From Planctomycetota bacterium (GTDB taxonomy: Bacteria; Planctomycetota; Phycisphaerae; UBA1845; Fen-1342): a stretch of DNA of 7,320 nucleotides. The position numbers and the translations under genes are program-made. The notes beneath the pieces are model-generated. The model made no database searches. It was not told the DNA's origin and saw only the letters and a list, made by a program, of their open reading frames with translations. The DNA lies in contig JAUWXH010000092.1 of the NCBI GenBank assembly GCA_030616465.1, positions 1 through 7,320 on the forward strand, in the 5' to 3' direction. Position 1 is the stretch's first letter, and each line of letters begins with the position of its first letter. Below are positions 1-6,076 of this stretch, piece by piece.

Positions 1-9
1 GCCGGCTGA

Positions 10-192
10 CTATAAAGGGCTAACCCGCTGGCCACCACCGCCTGAAGGCGGCGGCAACAACTGACCGGCTGAAGCCGGTCCCGACTCGGCCCAGCCGCGG
101 CTGCCCTCGTGGAACTTCTTGGTGCCGACGTAGCTCAGGCCGGTTGCGCAGCGCGGGCAAACCATCGGGTCCGGTTTTCTCGTGCGCGCCAT
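10..192 (-). pseudogene. N-terminal remnant of a small zinc-ribbon protein, 3' end replaced by palindromic repeats
   Basis: The minus-strand frame opens with ATG at 192-190 and reads 60 codons to a TAG. The first 30 residues or so (192 to about 103) look like real protein: a CPRC knuckle at residues 12-15 followed by SYVGTKKFHEG, a pattern I associate with small bacterial zinc-ribbon proteins that normally carry a second CxxC pair further on. Here no second pair exists. The remaining residues are low-complexity (PPPSGGGG) and are encoded by the two palindromes at 38-80. I infer that the 3' part was lost or overwritten by the repeat. Alternatively this is a chance reading frame with one CxxC; the VGTKKFHEG stretch argues against that. 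Function is unknown. No clear ribosome binding site was identified. Confidence 0.4.
38..80. repeat. Two adjacent GC-rich palindromes with TGAA loops
   Basis: Two perfect stems lie 11 bases apart. The first pairs CCGCC (38-42) with GGCGG (47-51); the second pairs GACCGGC (63-69) with GCCGGTC (74-80). Both close on the same tetraloop, TGAA. The shared loop with different stem sequences suggests members of one repeat family whose stems have co-varied, not a single terminator; no T-tract follows either stem. Similar short palindromes are common between genes in planctomycete-type genomes (general knowledge, not checked here). They sit at the broken 3' end of the zinc-ribbon remnant. Confidence 0.6.
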
Positions 193-220
193 CGTAACCT
201 ACACCAATAGCCCGAATCTC

Positions 221-385
221 TCACCACCAAGACACGAAGGCACGAAGGGAAACTGTATTCTTCCGGGCGATCCCGGTCTTGGGGGAGGTGAACGTCCGTG
301 ACAGCGTGTTCCTTCCGGCGCGCGACTCGCTCAGCGCTAACCCCTTCCGGCACAGCCCTTTGTGTCTTGGTGCCTTTGTGGTTGA
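221..385. repeat. Inverted pair of 8-bp-periodic repeat arms flanking about 105 bp
   Basis: The left arm (221-250) and the reverse complement of the right arm (356-385) share the layout TCA(A)CCAC, then [NAAG-RCAC] twice, then NAAG-GG. By eye about 24 of 30 aligned positions agree, including one single-base gap. The left arm contains an exact tandem CACGAAGG at 233-240 and 241-248. The arms face each other, so the 105 bases between them (251-355) could form the loop of a long imperfect hairpin. Related CACCAAGACAC-type intergenic repeats are dispersed in many bacterial genomes. No transposase or credible gene lies inside. This may be a small non-autonomous element or two independent repeat copies. 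Confidence 0.6.
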
Positions 386-476
386 TGAATCACGCAGGAT
401 AGTCCTCGTCGTGAAACCACAAGCATAACGCCTGTGTCACGCGCTGTGTCAGGAGCCCTCACCCGCCGGAGTCAGT
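386..476. other. Intergenic stretch with an 8-bp direct repeat only
   Basis: This stretch follows the right repeat arm and precedes the stop of the minus-strand zinc-ribbon gene. I see no coding signal or convincing terminator. The only pattern is CTGTGTCA occurring twice (432-439 and 444-451), 12 bases apart start to start, within a loosely symmetric CCTG...CAGG segment. This may be chance. Confidence 0.4.
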
Positions 477-671
477 TCAGTCACCCGGGCCGGTCAGCTT
501 CCTGCCGCAGCGGGCGCAGTAGCGAGCCCGCCTCGGGTTGACGTGTCCGCAATCTTCAGCGGGACAGATGCGGTTGTACCTAGGGTTCTGCGGATCGCTA
601 CGTCCCAGCAACGCCCAGATCCACAGCAACACGCCCACGATCAGGATCAAAATGACGATGCTGGGCACCAC
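477..671 (-). CDS. Small membrane-anchored zinc-ribbon protein, hypothetical
   Basis: The predicted protein has 64 residues. Residues 4-22 (SIVILILIVGVLLWIWALL) form one strongly hydrophobic segment, a membrane anchor or uncleaved signal anchor. After a polar linker comes a four-cysteine zinc ribbon: Cys36, Cys41, Cys52 and Cys55 (CPAEDC then CARCGRKL), matching the double-zinc-ribbon/DZR style of short bacterial proteins. The N-terminus is very short, so the ribbon probably faces the cytoplasm or periplasm depending on insertion; the Arg-rich ribbon favours the cytoplasm. The start is GTG (671-669); an AAAGGA site at 683-678 lies 6 bases upstream. A second GTG follows immediately (668-666) at 9-base spacing and is equally possible. 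It ends with TGA. The gene is divergent from pdxJ across 168 bases. The specific function is unknown. Confidence 0.65.
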   Translation of the reverse strand: MVPSIVILILIVGVLLWIWALLGRSDPQNPRYNRICPAEDCGHVNPRRARYCARCGRKLTGPGD

Positions 672-839
672 GCCGGTTCCTTTCTGCTCCGAGCCACAGG
701 TAGGATACCGCGCCCGATGGCACGCCGCGCTTAGAAACCACCGTCATTTGTCGAGCCCCGTGGGCAGCGGGTTGGGTACCTCTACAGCGCAACACACGCT
801 GGTGGTACCATACGCCCCACGAAAGGAGTGAGCAGAACC
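672..839. promoter_or_regulatory. Divergent intergenic region upstream of pdxJ and the zinc-ribbon gene
   Basis: These 168 bases must hold the promoters of both divergent transcripts if each is transcribed separately. I could not find a convincing sigma-70 -35/-10 pair on either strand. Two copies of the palindrome GGTACC (775-780 and 804-809) sit 29 bases apart, about three helical turns, upstream of pdxJ, and could be protein-binding half sites or coincidence. Confidence 0.3.
822..828 (+). promoter_or_regulatory. Ribosome binding site that sets the pdxJ start
   Basis: AAAGGAG lies 11 bases before ATG 840. An in-frame GTG at 828 would overlap this site and have no binding site of its own, so ATG 840 is the better start. 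Confidence 0.6.
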
Positions 840-1619
840 ATGATCAAGCTGGGCGTGAACATCGACCACGTAGCCACGGTGCGGCAGGCCCGCCGGACCG
901 ACGAACCCGATCCGGTGTGGGCGGCGGTGGAGGCCGAGCTGGGCGGGGCCGACGGGATTACCTTCCACCTGCGCGAAGACCGCCGCCACATCAACGACCG
1001 TGACGCGGAACTGCTCAAGCAGACCGTCGCCGCCAAGCTCAACATGGAGATGTCGATCAACACCCAGATCGTGCGGATCGCGGTCAAGCTGAAGCCGGAT
1101 CAGTGCACGCTGGTGCCGGAACGGCGTGAGGAAGTCACCACCGAGGGCGGGCTGGACGTGGTGCGTCTGCGGCGGCGGATCGGCCCGGCGGTCAAGAAGC
1201 TCAAACGGGCCGGGATCATCACCAGCGCGTTCATCGAGCCGGAGGAAAGACAGGTGGTTGGCTCGGCCCGCTGCGGTTTCGACGCGGTCGAGCTCTGGAC
1301 GGGCGGGTACGCGCACGCAAAGACCGAAGCGGCGGCCGACGAGGAGCTCATCAAGCTGATGGAGGCTATGGATGTCGGGCACGACCACGGGCTGATCGTG
1401 CACGCGGGCCATGGGCTGACCTACCGCAACGTGCAGGCGTTGGCGGCGATCAGCGAGTTCGCGGAGTTCAACATCGGGCATAGCATCGTGTCGCGGGCGG
1501 TGCTGGTGGGCATGCGTACAGCCGTGCGGGAAATGAAAGAGCTGCTGCGAATCGCCGCCCAGCCGGACCTCGCGCTGCTCGAAGCCGAGGAGCTGATGCC
1601 GCCCGGGAAAACCCAATGA
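840..1619 (+). CDS. pdxJ: Pyridoxine 5'-phosphate synthase
   Basis: PdxJ condenses 1-deoxy-D-xylulose 5-phosphate with 3-amino-2-oxopropyl phosphate (1-amino-acetone 3-phosphate) to pyridoxine 5'-phosphate, the ring-forming step of the DXP-dependent vitamin B6 pathway in the cytoplasm. The 259-residue product is slightly longer than E. coli PdxJ (about 243) because of a C-terminal tail. Family signatures are clear: [15 protein letters not shown] at 4-18, [15 protein letters not shown] at 36-50, NMEM at 68-71, [16 protein letters not shown] at 92-107, AGHGLTY at 189-195 and NIGH at 211-214. His43, Glu70 and His191 align with the E. coli catalytic His45, Glu72 and His193. One oddity is ELWTGGYA at 151-158, where E. 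coli has EIHTGCYA. The last codons overlap lpxA by ATGA, indicating translational coupling. Confidence 0.95.
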   Translation: MIKLGVNIDHVATVRQARRTDEPDPVWAAVEAELGGADGITFHLREDRRHINDRDAELLKQTVAAKLNMEMSINTQIVRIAVKLKPDQCTLVPERREEVTTEGGLDVVRLRRRIGPAVKKLKRAGIITSAFIEPEERQVVGSARCGFDAVELWTGGYAHAKTEAAADEELIKLMEAMDVGHDHGLIVHAGHGLTYRNVQALAAISEFAEFNIGHSIVSRAVLVGMRTAVREMKELLRIAAQPDLALLEAEELMPPGKTQ

Positions 1620-2428
1620 CGATTCACCCCACCGCGATCGTGGACAAGACCGCCGAGATCGATCCGACGGCCGAGGTGGGTGCGTACGCCGTCATCGAAG
1701 CCGGCGTGCAGATCGGTCCGCAGACGCGCGTTTATCCGCACGCGTACATTGCCGGCGGGACGCGGCTCAGCCGCGGCTGTCAGATTCACCCGTTTGCCGT
1801 TGTCGGCCACCACCCGCAGGATCTCGCCTGGGACGGTTCGCCGAGCTACACCGTCATCGGCGACGAGACGGTGATTCGCGAGCACGCGACGATCCACCGC
1901 GGGACGATCCCGGAGAGCACGACCGTCGTCGGCAAACGCTGCTACATCATGTCCACCGGCCACGTGGGGCACAATTGCGTCATCGGCGACGAGGTCAAGA
2001 TCGTTAATGGCGGTCTGCTGTCCGGGCACGTGCAGGTCGGCGACAAGGCCTTCATTAGCGGGAATGCTTCGGTCCATCAGTTCGTGCGCATCGGCGAGCT
2101 CACGATGATCGGCGGCCTATCCCGCGTGCCCAAAGACGTGCCGCCGTTCATGACGGTCGCTCCGGCCGGCATCGTCGGGCCGAACGTTGTGGGGCTGCGC
2201 CGGGCGGGGCTGACCGCGGAAGAACGCCACGAGATCCGTACCTGCCACCGTGTGCTGTTCTGCTCCGAATTGCATTTCCCCGAGGCGGTCGAGCGCGTCG
2301 CGAAGATGGTGCGGACCGATCCGGGTCGACGGCTGGTCGAGTTTCTGCGGGCCCCGTCGAAGCGCGGGTTCATGCGACTCAAACGCCGTGCCGGCGCCGA
2401 CGGCGATTCCGATGGCGTCCTTCCGTGA
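1616..2428 (+). CDS. lpxA: Acyl-ACP--UDP-N-acetylglucosamine O-acyltransferase (LpxA)
   Basis: LpxA transfers a 3-hydroxyacyl chain from acyl carrier protein to UDP-GlcNAc, the first step of lipid A synthesis, on the cytoplasmic side. The 270-residue protein has the left-handed beta-helix of hexapeptide repeats (about 1-185) and the helical C-terminal domain (about 195-255), close to the E. coli length of 262, with an acidic tail. VHQF (153-156) and TIHRG (92-96) are LpxA hallmarks. By eye against E. coli, His116, His119, His138, His154, Gln155, Gly167 and Arg196 match His122, His125 (catalytic), His144, His160, Gln161, Gly173 (acyl-chain ruler) and Arg204. Two positions differ: Asn120 replaces Asp126 and Ala71 replaces Lys76. 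It starts at an ATG overlapping the pdxJ stop and ends in a GTGA overlap with glycerate kinase. It is not beside lpxD, fabZ or lpxB. The family is sure; the exact sugar and chain length are not. Confidence 0.9.
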   Translation: MTIHPTAIVDKTAEIDPTAEVGAYAVIEAGVQIGPQTRVYPHAYIAGGTRLSRGCQIHPFAVVGHHPQDLAWDGSPSYTVIGDETVIREHATIHRGTIPESTTVVGKRCYIMSTGHVGHNCVIGDEVKIVNGGLLSGHVQVGDKAFISGNASVHQFVRIGELTMIGGLSRVPKDVPPFMTVAPAGIVGPNVVGLRRAGLTAEERHEIRTCHRVLFCSELHFPEAVERVAKMVRTDPGRRLVEFLRAPSKRGFMRLKRRAGADGDSDGVLP

Positions 2429-3561
2429 AGATCCTCATCGCTCCGGACAAATTCAAAGACGCATTGGATGCTCAGGGCGTGGCCGAGGCGCTGGCGGCCG
2501 GCGTGCGACAAGCCTGTCCGTCGGCGGAGATCGTCGTTTGCCCAATGGCCGACGGCGGCGAGGGAACCGGGCGCCTGCTGGCCGAAGCGGCCGCTGCCCA
2601 ACAGCGTACCGGCCGCGTGCGCGACCCGCTGGGACGCGAGCGCGACGCGCGCTGGTGGTGGGACGAGCAGACAGCCACTGCGATCATCGAAATGGCCGAG
2701 GCCTCGGGACTGAACCTCCTGACCGAAGCCGAACGCGATGCCACCCGCACCACCAGCTACGGGACCGGTCAACTCATCCGGGCGGCAATCGACGCCGGCG
2801 CGCGAAATGTGACCCTTTGCGTCGGCGGGTCGGCCACGGTGGACGGCGGGGCCGGGTGCCTGCAAGCACTCGGTTGGGAACTGATCGACCAGACGGGCGA
2901 ATGCATCCGCGAGCTCGCGGCGGGCGGGACACTCGAGCGGATTAGCGAAATCAAGCCGCCCGAGCGGGTTCCAAGACTGAACATCGAGGTTTTGTGCGAC
3001 GTGGACAACCCGCTGCTGGGGCCGCGTGGAGCAGCGGCGGTCTTCGGGCCGCAAAAGGGCGCCTCGCCAGCGCAGGTGCGCGCGCTCGAAGCCGGCATGC
3101 GGAACTGGGCGGCGGTGTTGGCCAAGCACACCGGCCACGAGGTGAGCGATTTGCGCGGGGCGGGGGCGGCCGGCGGGTTACCTGCGGGCTTGGCCGCGGC
3201 TCTGGGGGCGAAGCCTACACGCGGCTTCGACGAGGTCGCCCGGCGACTCGGCTTGCCTGCAAAGCTCGCCGGCTGCGACCTGTGCCTGACTGCTGAAGGG
3301 TGTATCGACGAGCAAACCGTCGGCGGAAAGGTTATCGCCGGCGTGGCCGAGCTCGGGCGCCAGGTGGGCGTGCCGGTGGTTGCGTTGGTCGGCGACGTGC
3401 GGCCGCCAGCGGGGCAAACCGTCGTACAACTCGCGCGGACGGTGGGGCTGCGCGAAATCGTGGTTGTCACGCCGCCTAATACGCCGACTGAAGCCGCGCT
3501 GGCTGCCGCCGCGGATAACCTGCGTACAGCGGTGCGGCGGTTCCTGCAACGTGCGGACTGA
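2425..3561 (+). CDS. Glycerate kinase, GlxK/GarK family
   Basis: This cytoplasmic enzyme phosphorylates D-glycerate with ATP; characterised members of this family (Pfam Glycerate_kinase, PF02595) mostly give 2-phosphoglycerate, feeding glycolysis from glyoxylate, hydroxypyruvate or serine breakdown. The 378-residue length is typical. Signatures in order are [15 protein letters not shown] at 2-16, CPMADGGEGT at 39-48, a Gly-rich GTGQLIRAAIDAG at 113-125, VGGSATVDGGAGCLQALG at 133-150, CDVDNPLLGPRGAAAVFGPQKG at 191-212, and GAGAAGGLPAGLAA at 246-259. The late motif TAEGCIDEQTVGGK (289-302) is the usual TGEGRIDxQT segment with Ala for the first Gly and Cys for Arg. The GTG start at 2425 overlaps the lpxA TGA, so translation is probably coupled. 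No glyoxylate carboligase or tartronate semialdehyde reductase lies nearby, so the source of glycerate is not shown by context. Confidence 0.9.
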   Translation: MKILIAPDKFKDALDAQGVAEALAAGVRQACPSAEIVVCPMADGGEGTGRLLAEAAAAQQRTGRVRDPLGRERDARWWWDEQTATAIIEMAEASGLNLLTEAERDATRTTSYGTGQLIRAAIDAGARNVTLCVGGSATVDGGAGCLQALGWELIDQTGECIRELAAGGTLERISEIKPPERVPRLNIEVLCDVDNPLLGPRGAAAVFGPQKGASPAQVRALEAGMRNWAAVLAKHTGHEVSDLRGAGAAGGLPAGLAAALGAKPTRGFDEVARRLGLPAKLAGCDLCLTAEGCIDEQTVGGKVIAGVAELGRQVGVPVVALVGDVRPPAGQTVVQLARTVGLREIVVVTPPNTPTEAALAAAADNLRTAVRRFLQRAD

Positions 3562-3572
3562 GGCGCGTGCGA

Positions 3573-4967
3573 ATGCTCGAAGCGGTCGATGTAATCATGG
3601 CGCTGCTTGCGTTCGGCCCGGCACCGACGCAGGCCGCCCTGCAAACATTGGAGCCGATTTGGACGCGGCAGCTCGAGCAGCGGATCGAATGGGTCGCCGC
3701 GGTGGGCGATTCAACGTCACCGGCGTTGCTCGTCTGCACATCCACGGCCGCATTGCTGGTGATCGAGACGGAGACCGGGCGGACGCGGTTTTCTACACCG
3801 GTCCAGGCCGGGCCGGGCGTTCGCCTGGCAGATGGTGAAACGGGCGACACCGTGTATTGCTACGACCGGTTCAGCGCCTACGCGTTGACGCTGCGCGGGA
3901 GCCCGACGGCGAGACACGCGGCCGGTCCGCTGCTCTGGCAGGCGGGCGAGTGGGCGCTGCCACCCGCGGGATACCGGGGCGATCCTGAGTTCCTCACGCG
4001 TGTCGTGGCGGGTTGTGCGACCCGGTTCGGGCTGCTGGTGGCGCGCTCCGACGGGCGGGTCGCGTTGCTGGCACGCGAGAACGGGCACGTCCGTTGGGAT
4101 TGCCGCTTGCCGCGACTGCCCGACTGCCGTCTGCACGTTTGCGGCGGGACGGCGGCCCTGGTTTTCAAAGAGGCTGATGAACTGAAGGCGGCCTTCTTCG
4201 AGCTCGATAGCGATCACCCACAGCCCGTGGTCCGGACGCTCGGCGATACCTGGCCGATCTGGACGAAGCTGATCTCAAACCAGCGACTGGTGGCCGTGTG
4301 GCCCAACCGCGTCGTCGTCAGCAAGCCTGGCGGTCCGGCATTCAGCCTCTACCCGGCTACTCGTGATCTGCTCCGCGCAGCGGTAGTCGACGTCTACACC
4401 CCAGGCAACGTCGATATGCGTGTTCCCGCCGTCCATCAAGCAGGGCGTCCGGCGCTACTGCTGTTCGGAGCCGGTGGAGCATGGCTCAGCGCCCTCGACT
4501 TATCGACTGGTGATTGGGCCTGGACAGACCTGCTGGGACCACAGTCTTCGCTCCTAGTCAGCCAACTCCGCGTCCACGACGACCTCGTGATCGTCAGCAC
4601 CTCACGTTCCTTTCGCGTATACCGAGCAGCCACAGGTCGCAGGGTAGCCGGACGATACTGGACAGGGAGAGCGCATCTGCTCGCGGCAACGGTCGCCGGC
4701 GAGGCCGCCTACGGCCTTTATAGAAAGCCGACCTCGGCAGCAGCGGCGCAGGCTGAAGAACGCCTCGTGCTGATACGCGCAGCATTCCGGCAGACCGAGG
4801 GACACCACCCCAATGTGCTCGACAATCAGCAGGCCACCACGCGACCTGGCGCTGCTCCGACCGGCTACCGCCTCCGATCGGCGACGTCCCCGCGTCAGAT
4901 CCTGTGGACGCGTCGGCACTTGGTGCTGGTTGAGCAAAAGCGCCTGCGGGCCTATACACTCCCGTAA
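3573..4967 (+). CDS. Probable secreted beta-propeller (PQQ-repeat-like) protein, function unknown
   Basis: The 464-residue product begins with a short hydrophobic stretch (MALLAFGPAPTQA at 9-21) that resembles a signal peptide ending at a T-Q-A site, although the positive N-terminal charge is weak. The body repeats a beta-propeller pattern of hydrophobic strands followed by (S/A)-L-x-x-x-TG-x-x-x-W or F: LLVIETETGRTRF (about 61-73), VALLARENGHVRW (163-175), LSALDLSTGDWAW (305-317) and FRVYRAATGRR (347-357). This resembles degenerate PQQ/quinoprotein-like blades that bind no cofactor, often used for protein interaction. No catalytic residues are recognised. ATG 3573 is chosen because GAGG at 3560-3563 is 9 bases upstream; GTG 3567 (two residues longer) is too close to it, and ATG 3597 would shorten the signal. 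It lies 11 bases after glycerate kinase and is probably cotranscribed. It ends with TAA. Confidence 0.65.
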   Translation: MLEAVDVIMALLAFGPAPTQAALQTLEPIWTRQLEQRIEWVAAVGDSTSPALLVCTSTAALLVIETETGRTRFSTPVQAGPGVRLADGETGDTVYCYDRFSAYALTLRGSPTARHAAGPLLWQAGEWALPPAGYRGDPEFLTRVVAGCATRFGLLVARSDGRVALLARENGHVRWDCRLPRLPDCRLHVCGGTAALVFKEADELKAAFFELDSDHPQPVVRTLGDTWPIWTKLISNQRLVAVWPNRVVVSKPGGPAFSLYPATRDLLRAAVVDVYTPGNVDMRVPAVHQAGRPALLLFGAGGAWLSALDLSTGDWAWTDLLGPQSSLLVSQLRVHDDLVIVSTSRSFRVYRAATGRRVAGRYWTGRAHLLAATVAGEAAYGLYRKPTSAAAAQAEERLVLIRAAFRQTEGHHPNVLDNQQATTRPGAAPTGYRLRSATSPRQILWTRRHLVLVEQKRLRAYTLP

Positions 4968-4968
4968 G

Positions 4969-4999
4969 GGCGCTCGGAACGTTTGCCCGAACGGGCGCC
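4969..4999. other. Imperfect stem-loop between the propeller gene and phzF
   Basis: GGCGC (4969-4973) can pair with GCGCC (4995-4999), and the inner TCGG (4974-4977) with CCGA (4987-4990), leaving a small bulge and a 9-base loop. There is no T-tract, so it is not a standard intrinsic terminator. It sits just before the phzF ribosome binding site and could stabilise or separate segments of a polycistronic message. Confidence 0.3.
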
Positions 5000-5007
5000 G
5001 CCTGTGT

Positions 5008-5014
5008 GGGAGGA
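5008..5014 (+). promoter_or_regulatory. Ribosome binding site that sets the phzF start
   Basis: GGGAGGA ends 4 bases before ATG 5019. It favours this ATG over an upstream in-frame TTG at 4983, which lacks a binding site and would add 12 residues outside the family core. Confidence 0.65.
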
Positions 5015-5018
5015 AACT

Positions 5019-5945
5019 ATGGCGGACACGGTGCAGTTTCGACTGGTGGATGCGTTTGCCGAAACGCCCTTCACCGGCAACCCGGCCGGCGTGGTGCTGG
5101 ATGCCGACCGGCTGAACGACAAGCAGATGCAAACCGTCGCGCGGGAAATCAACGCCAGCGAGACGGCGTTCTTGTCTCGGGCCAACGACCTGCACCGCCC
5201 GGCGATCCTGCGCTGGTTCACGCCGACAACGCAGGTCAGCTTCTGCGGGCATGCGACCTTGGCCGCCGCCCACGCCTGGTCAGAGGCGGTCGGCCTGAAA
5301 TGGATGCTGGCCAAACCGGACGCGAAGCTGGTGTTCGAGACCGCTGCCGGACTGCTGACGCTGCATCCCGAGCTGCCCTCGGCCGACGCGGAGGGGCCGT
5401 TGTGGTGGCTGCAAATGCCCGACCCGTCGTTGCGGGCGGACAACACCAACCCGAAGCGGACGTGCGAGCTGCTCGGGTTGACGCTCGACGATCTGGAGCC
5501 CGGCGTTCCGATCATGCGGACGCGGGACGAAGACCTGATCCTCCTGATCCGGTCCTGGCAGCGGCTGAATGAGATGCGGCCGAACTTCCACGAGTTGGCC
5601 CGGTGGTCCACCCGGCACCGTATCCGCGGCTACTGCGTCGCCACGCTCAACACGCTGAGCAAGGCCACGACGATTCACTCGCGATTCTTTGCCCCGGCGG
5701 TCGGCGTGCCAGAAGACCCGGTGACCGGCAGCGTGCACGGCCCACTGGCCACGCTGCTGGTCGTCAACGAGCTGGTGCCGCACGCCCGGGGCCGGTCGGC
5801 GTTGAACTGCGTGCAGGGGCAGCCCGGCGGGCGCGCCGGGCTGGTGCGAGCGCTGGTCGAATCCACGCCGCAGGGTTACCGCGTCTCCATCGCCGCCCGT
5901 TGCCACACGACACTAACCGGCGAACTGCGCCTCCCGCCAGCGTGA
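5019..5945 (+). CDS. PhzF-family isomerase/epimerase (phenazine biosynthesis-like)
   Basis: This 308-residue protein belongs to the PhzF/YddE family (PF02567), two-lobed enzymes of the diaminopimelate epimerase fold. Family signatures are VDAFAETPFTGNPAGVVL at 10-27, NASETAFL at 45-52, RWFTPTTQVSFCGHATLAAAH at 65-85, and RFFAPAVGVPEDPVTGSVHG at 222-241. Glu48 in the SETAF motif is the expected general acid/base residue of PhzF, and GHAT (77-80) and EDPVTGS (232-238) line the active site and the anion-binding loop. Most family members outside phenazine clusters have no known substrate. No phenazine genes (phzA, B, D, E or G) are present here, so a phenazine role is unlikely and the substrate is open. 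The gene follows the propeller gene by 51 bases on the same strand. Confidence 0.88.
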   Translation: MADTVQFRLVDAFAETPFTGNPAGVVLDADRLNDKQMQTVAREINASETAFLSRANDLHRPAILRWFTPTTQVSFCGHATLAAAHAWSEAVGLKWMLAKPDAKLVFETAAGLLTLHPELPSADAEGPLWWLQMPDPSLRADNTNPKRTCELLGLTLDDLEPGVPIMRTRDEDLILLIRSWQRLNEMRPNFHELARWSTRHRIRGYCVATLNTLSKATTIHSRFFAPAVGVPEDPVTGSVHGPLATLLVVNELVPHARGRSALNCVQGQPGGRAGLVRALVESTPQGYRVSIAARCHTTLTGELRLPPA

Positions 5946-6076
5946 CGGCGCCAACTGGGTGGCTCGGGCATCTTGCCCGAGTTACACGGGCACCGGCGCC
6001 CGTGCCACAGAGCCTGGTTGCGAGAGATCGAGCACTTGAATACCCTTGCGTTTTCAGAAAGTGAAGGTATCTGACG
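5946..6076. other. Intergenic region between phzF and the TIM-barrel gene
   Basis: These 131 bases separate two plus-strand gene groups. The first half carries the two hairpins described separately. The second half is slightly more AT-rich and ends with GAAGG (6063-6067), nine bases before ATG 6077. A very weak promoter-like pair (TTGCGA at 6018, TACCCT at 6041, 17-base spacing) is present but matches consensus poorly. Confidence 0.35.
5963..6004. repeat. Tandem hairpin pair downstream of phzF
   Basis: Two perfect stems follow one another 3 bases apart. The first has 8 bp (CTCGGGCA 5963-5970 with TGCCCGAG 5974-5981, loop TCT). The second has 7 bp (CACGGGC 5985-5991 with GCCCGTG 5998-6004, loop ACCGGC). 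Outer bases TGGC (5960-5963) and GCCA (6003-6006) add symmetry. Neither stem has a following T-tract. The pattern GGGCATCTTGCCC resembles dispersed intergenic palindromes seen in planctomycete-type genomes. It may stop transcription, protect the 3' end of the upstream message, or simply be a repeat copy. Confidence 0.6.

Noticed and set aside
135..353. Minus-strand open frame across the left repeat region
   Set aside because: It overlaps the repeat arm and the zinc-ribbon remnant in another frame, with no domain or binding site.
1..476. CRISPR array or att site in the repeat-rich left end
   Set aside because: The repeats are palindromic or 8-bp periodic without regular spacers, and no integrase, tRNA or cas gene is present.
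744..1616. Long minus-strand open frame (290 codons) opposite pdxJ
   Set aside because: It lies antisense to a confidently identified pdxJ, its composition is His/Arg/Asp-rich as expected for a GC-rich shadow frame, and it shows no family motif.
2077..3138. Minus-strand open frame of 353 codons opposite lpxA and glycerate kinase
   Set aside because: It spans two genes on the other strand, has no recognisable domain, and is explained by high GC giving few stops.
5019..5945. Phenazine biosynthetic cluster suggested by the PhzF family match
   Set aside because: No other phenazine genes are present; PhzF-like proteins are widespread without phenazine production.
6018..6046. Promoter-like TTGCGA / TACCCT with 17-base spacing before the TIM-barrel gene
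   Set aside because: The -10 match is only three of six bases, too weak to call a promoter.
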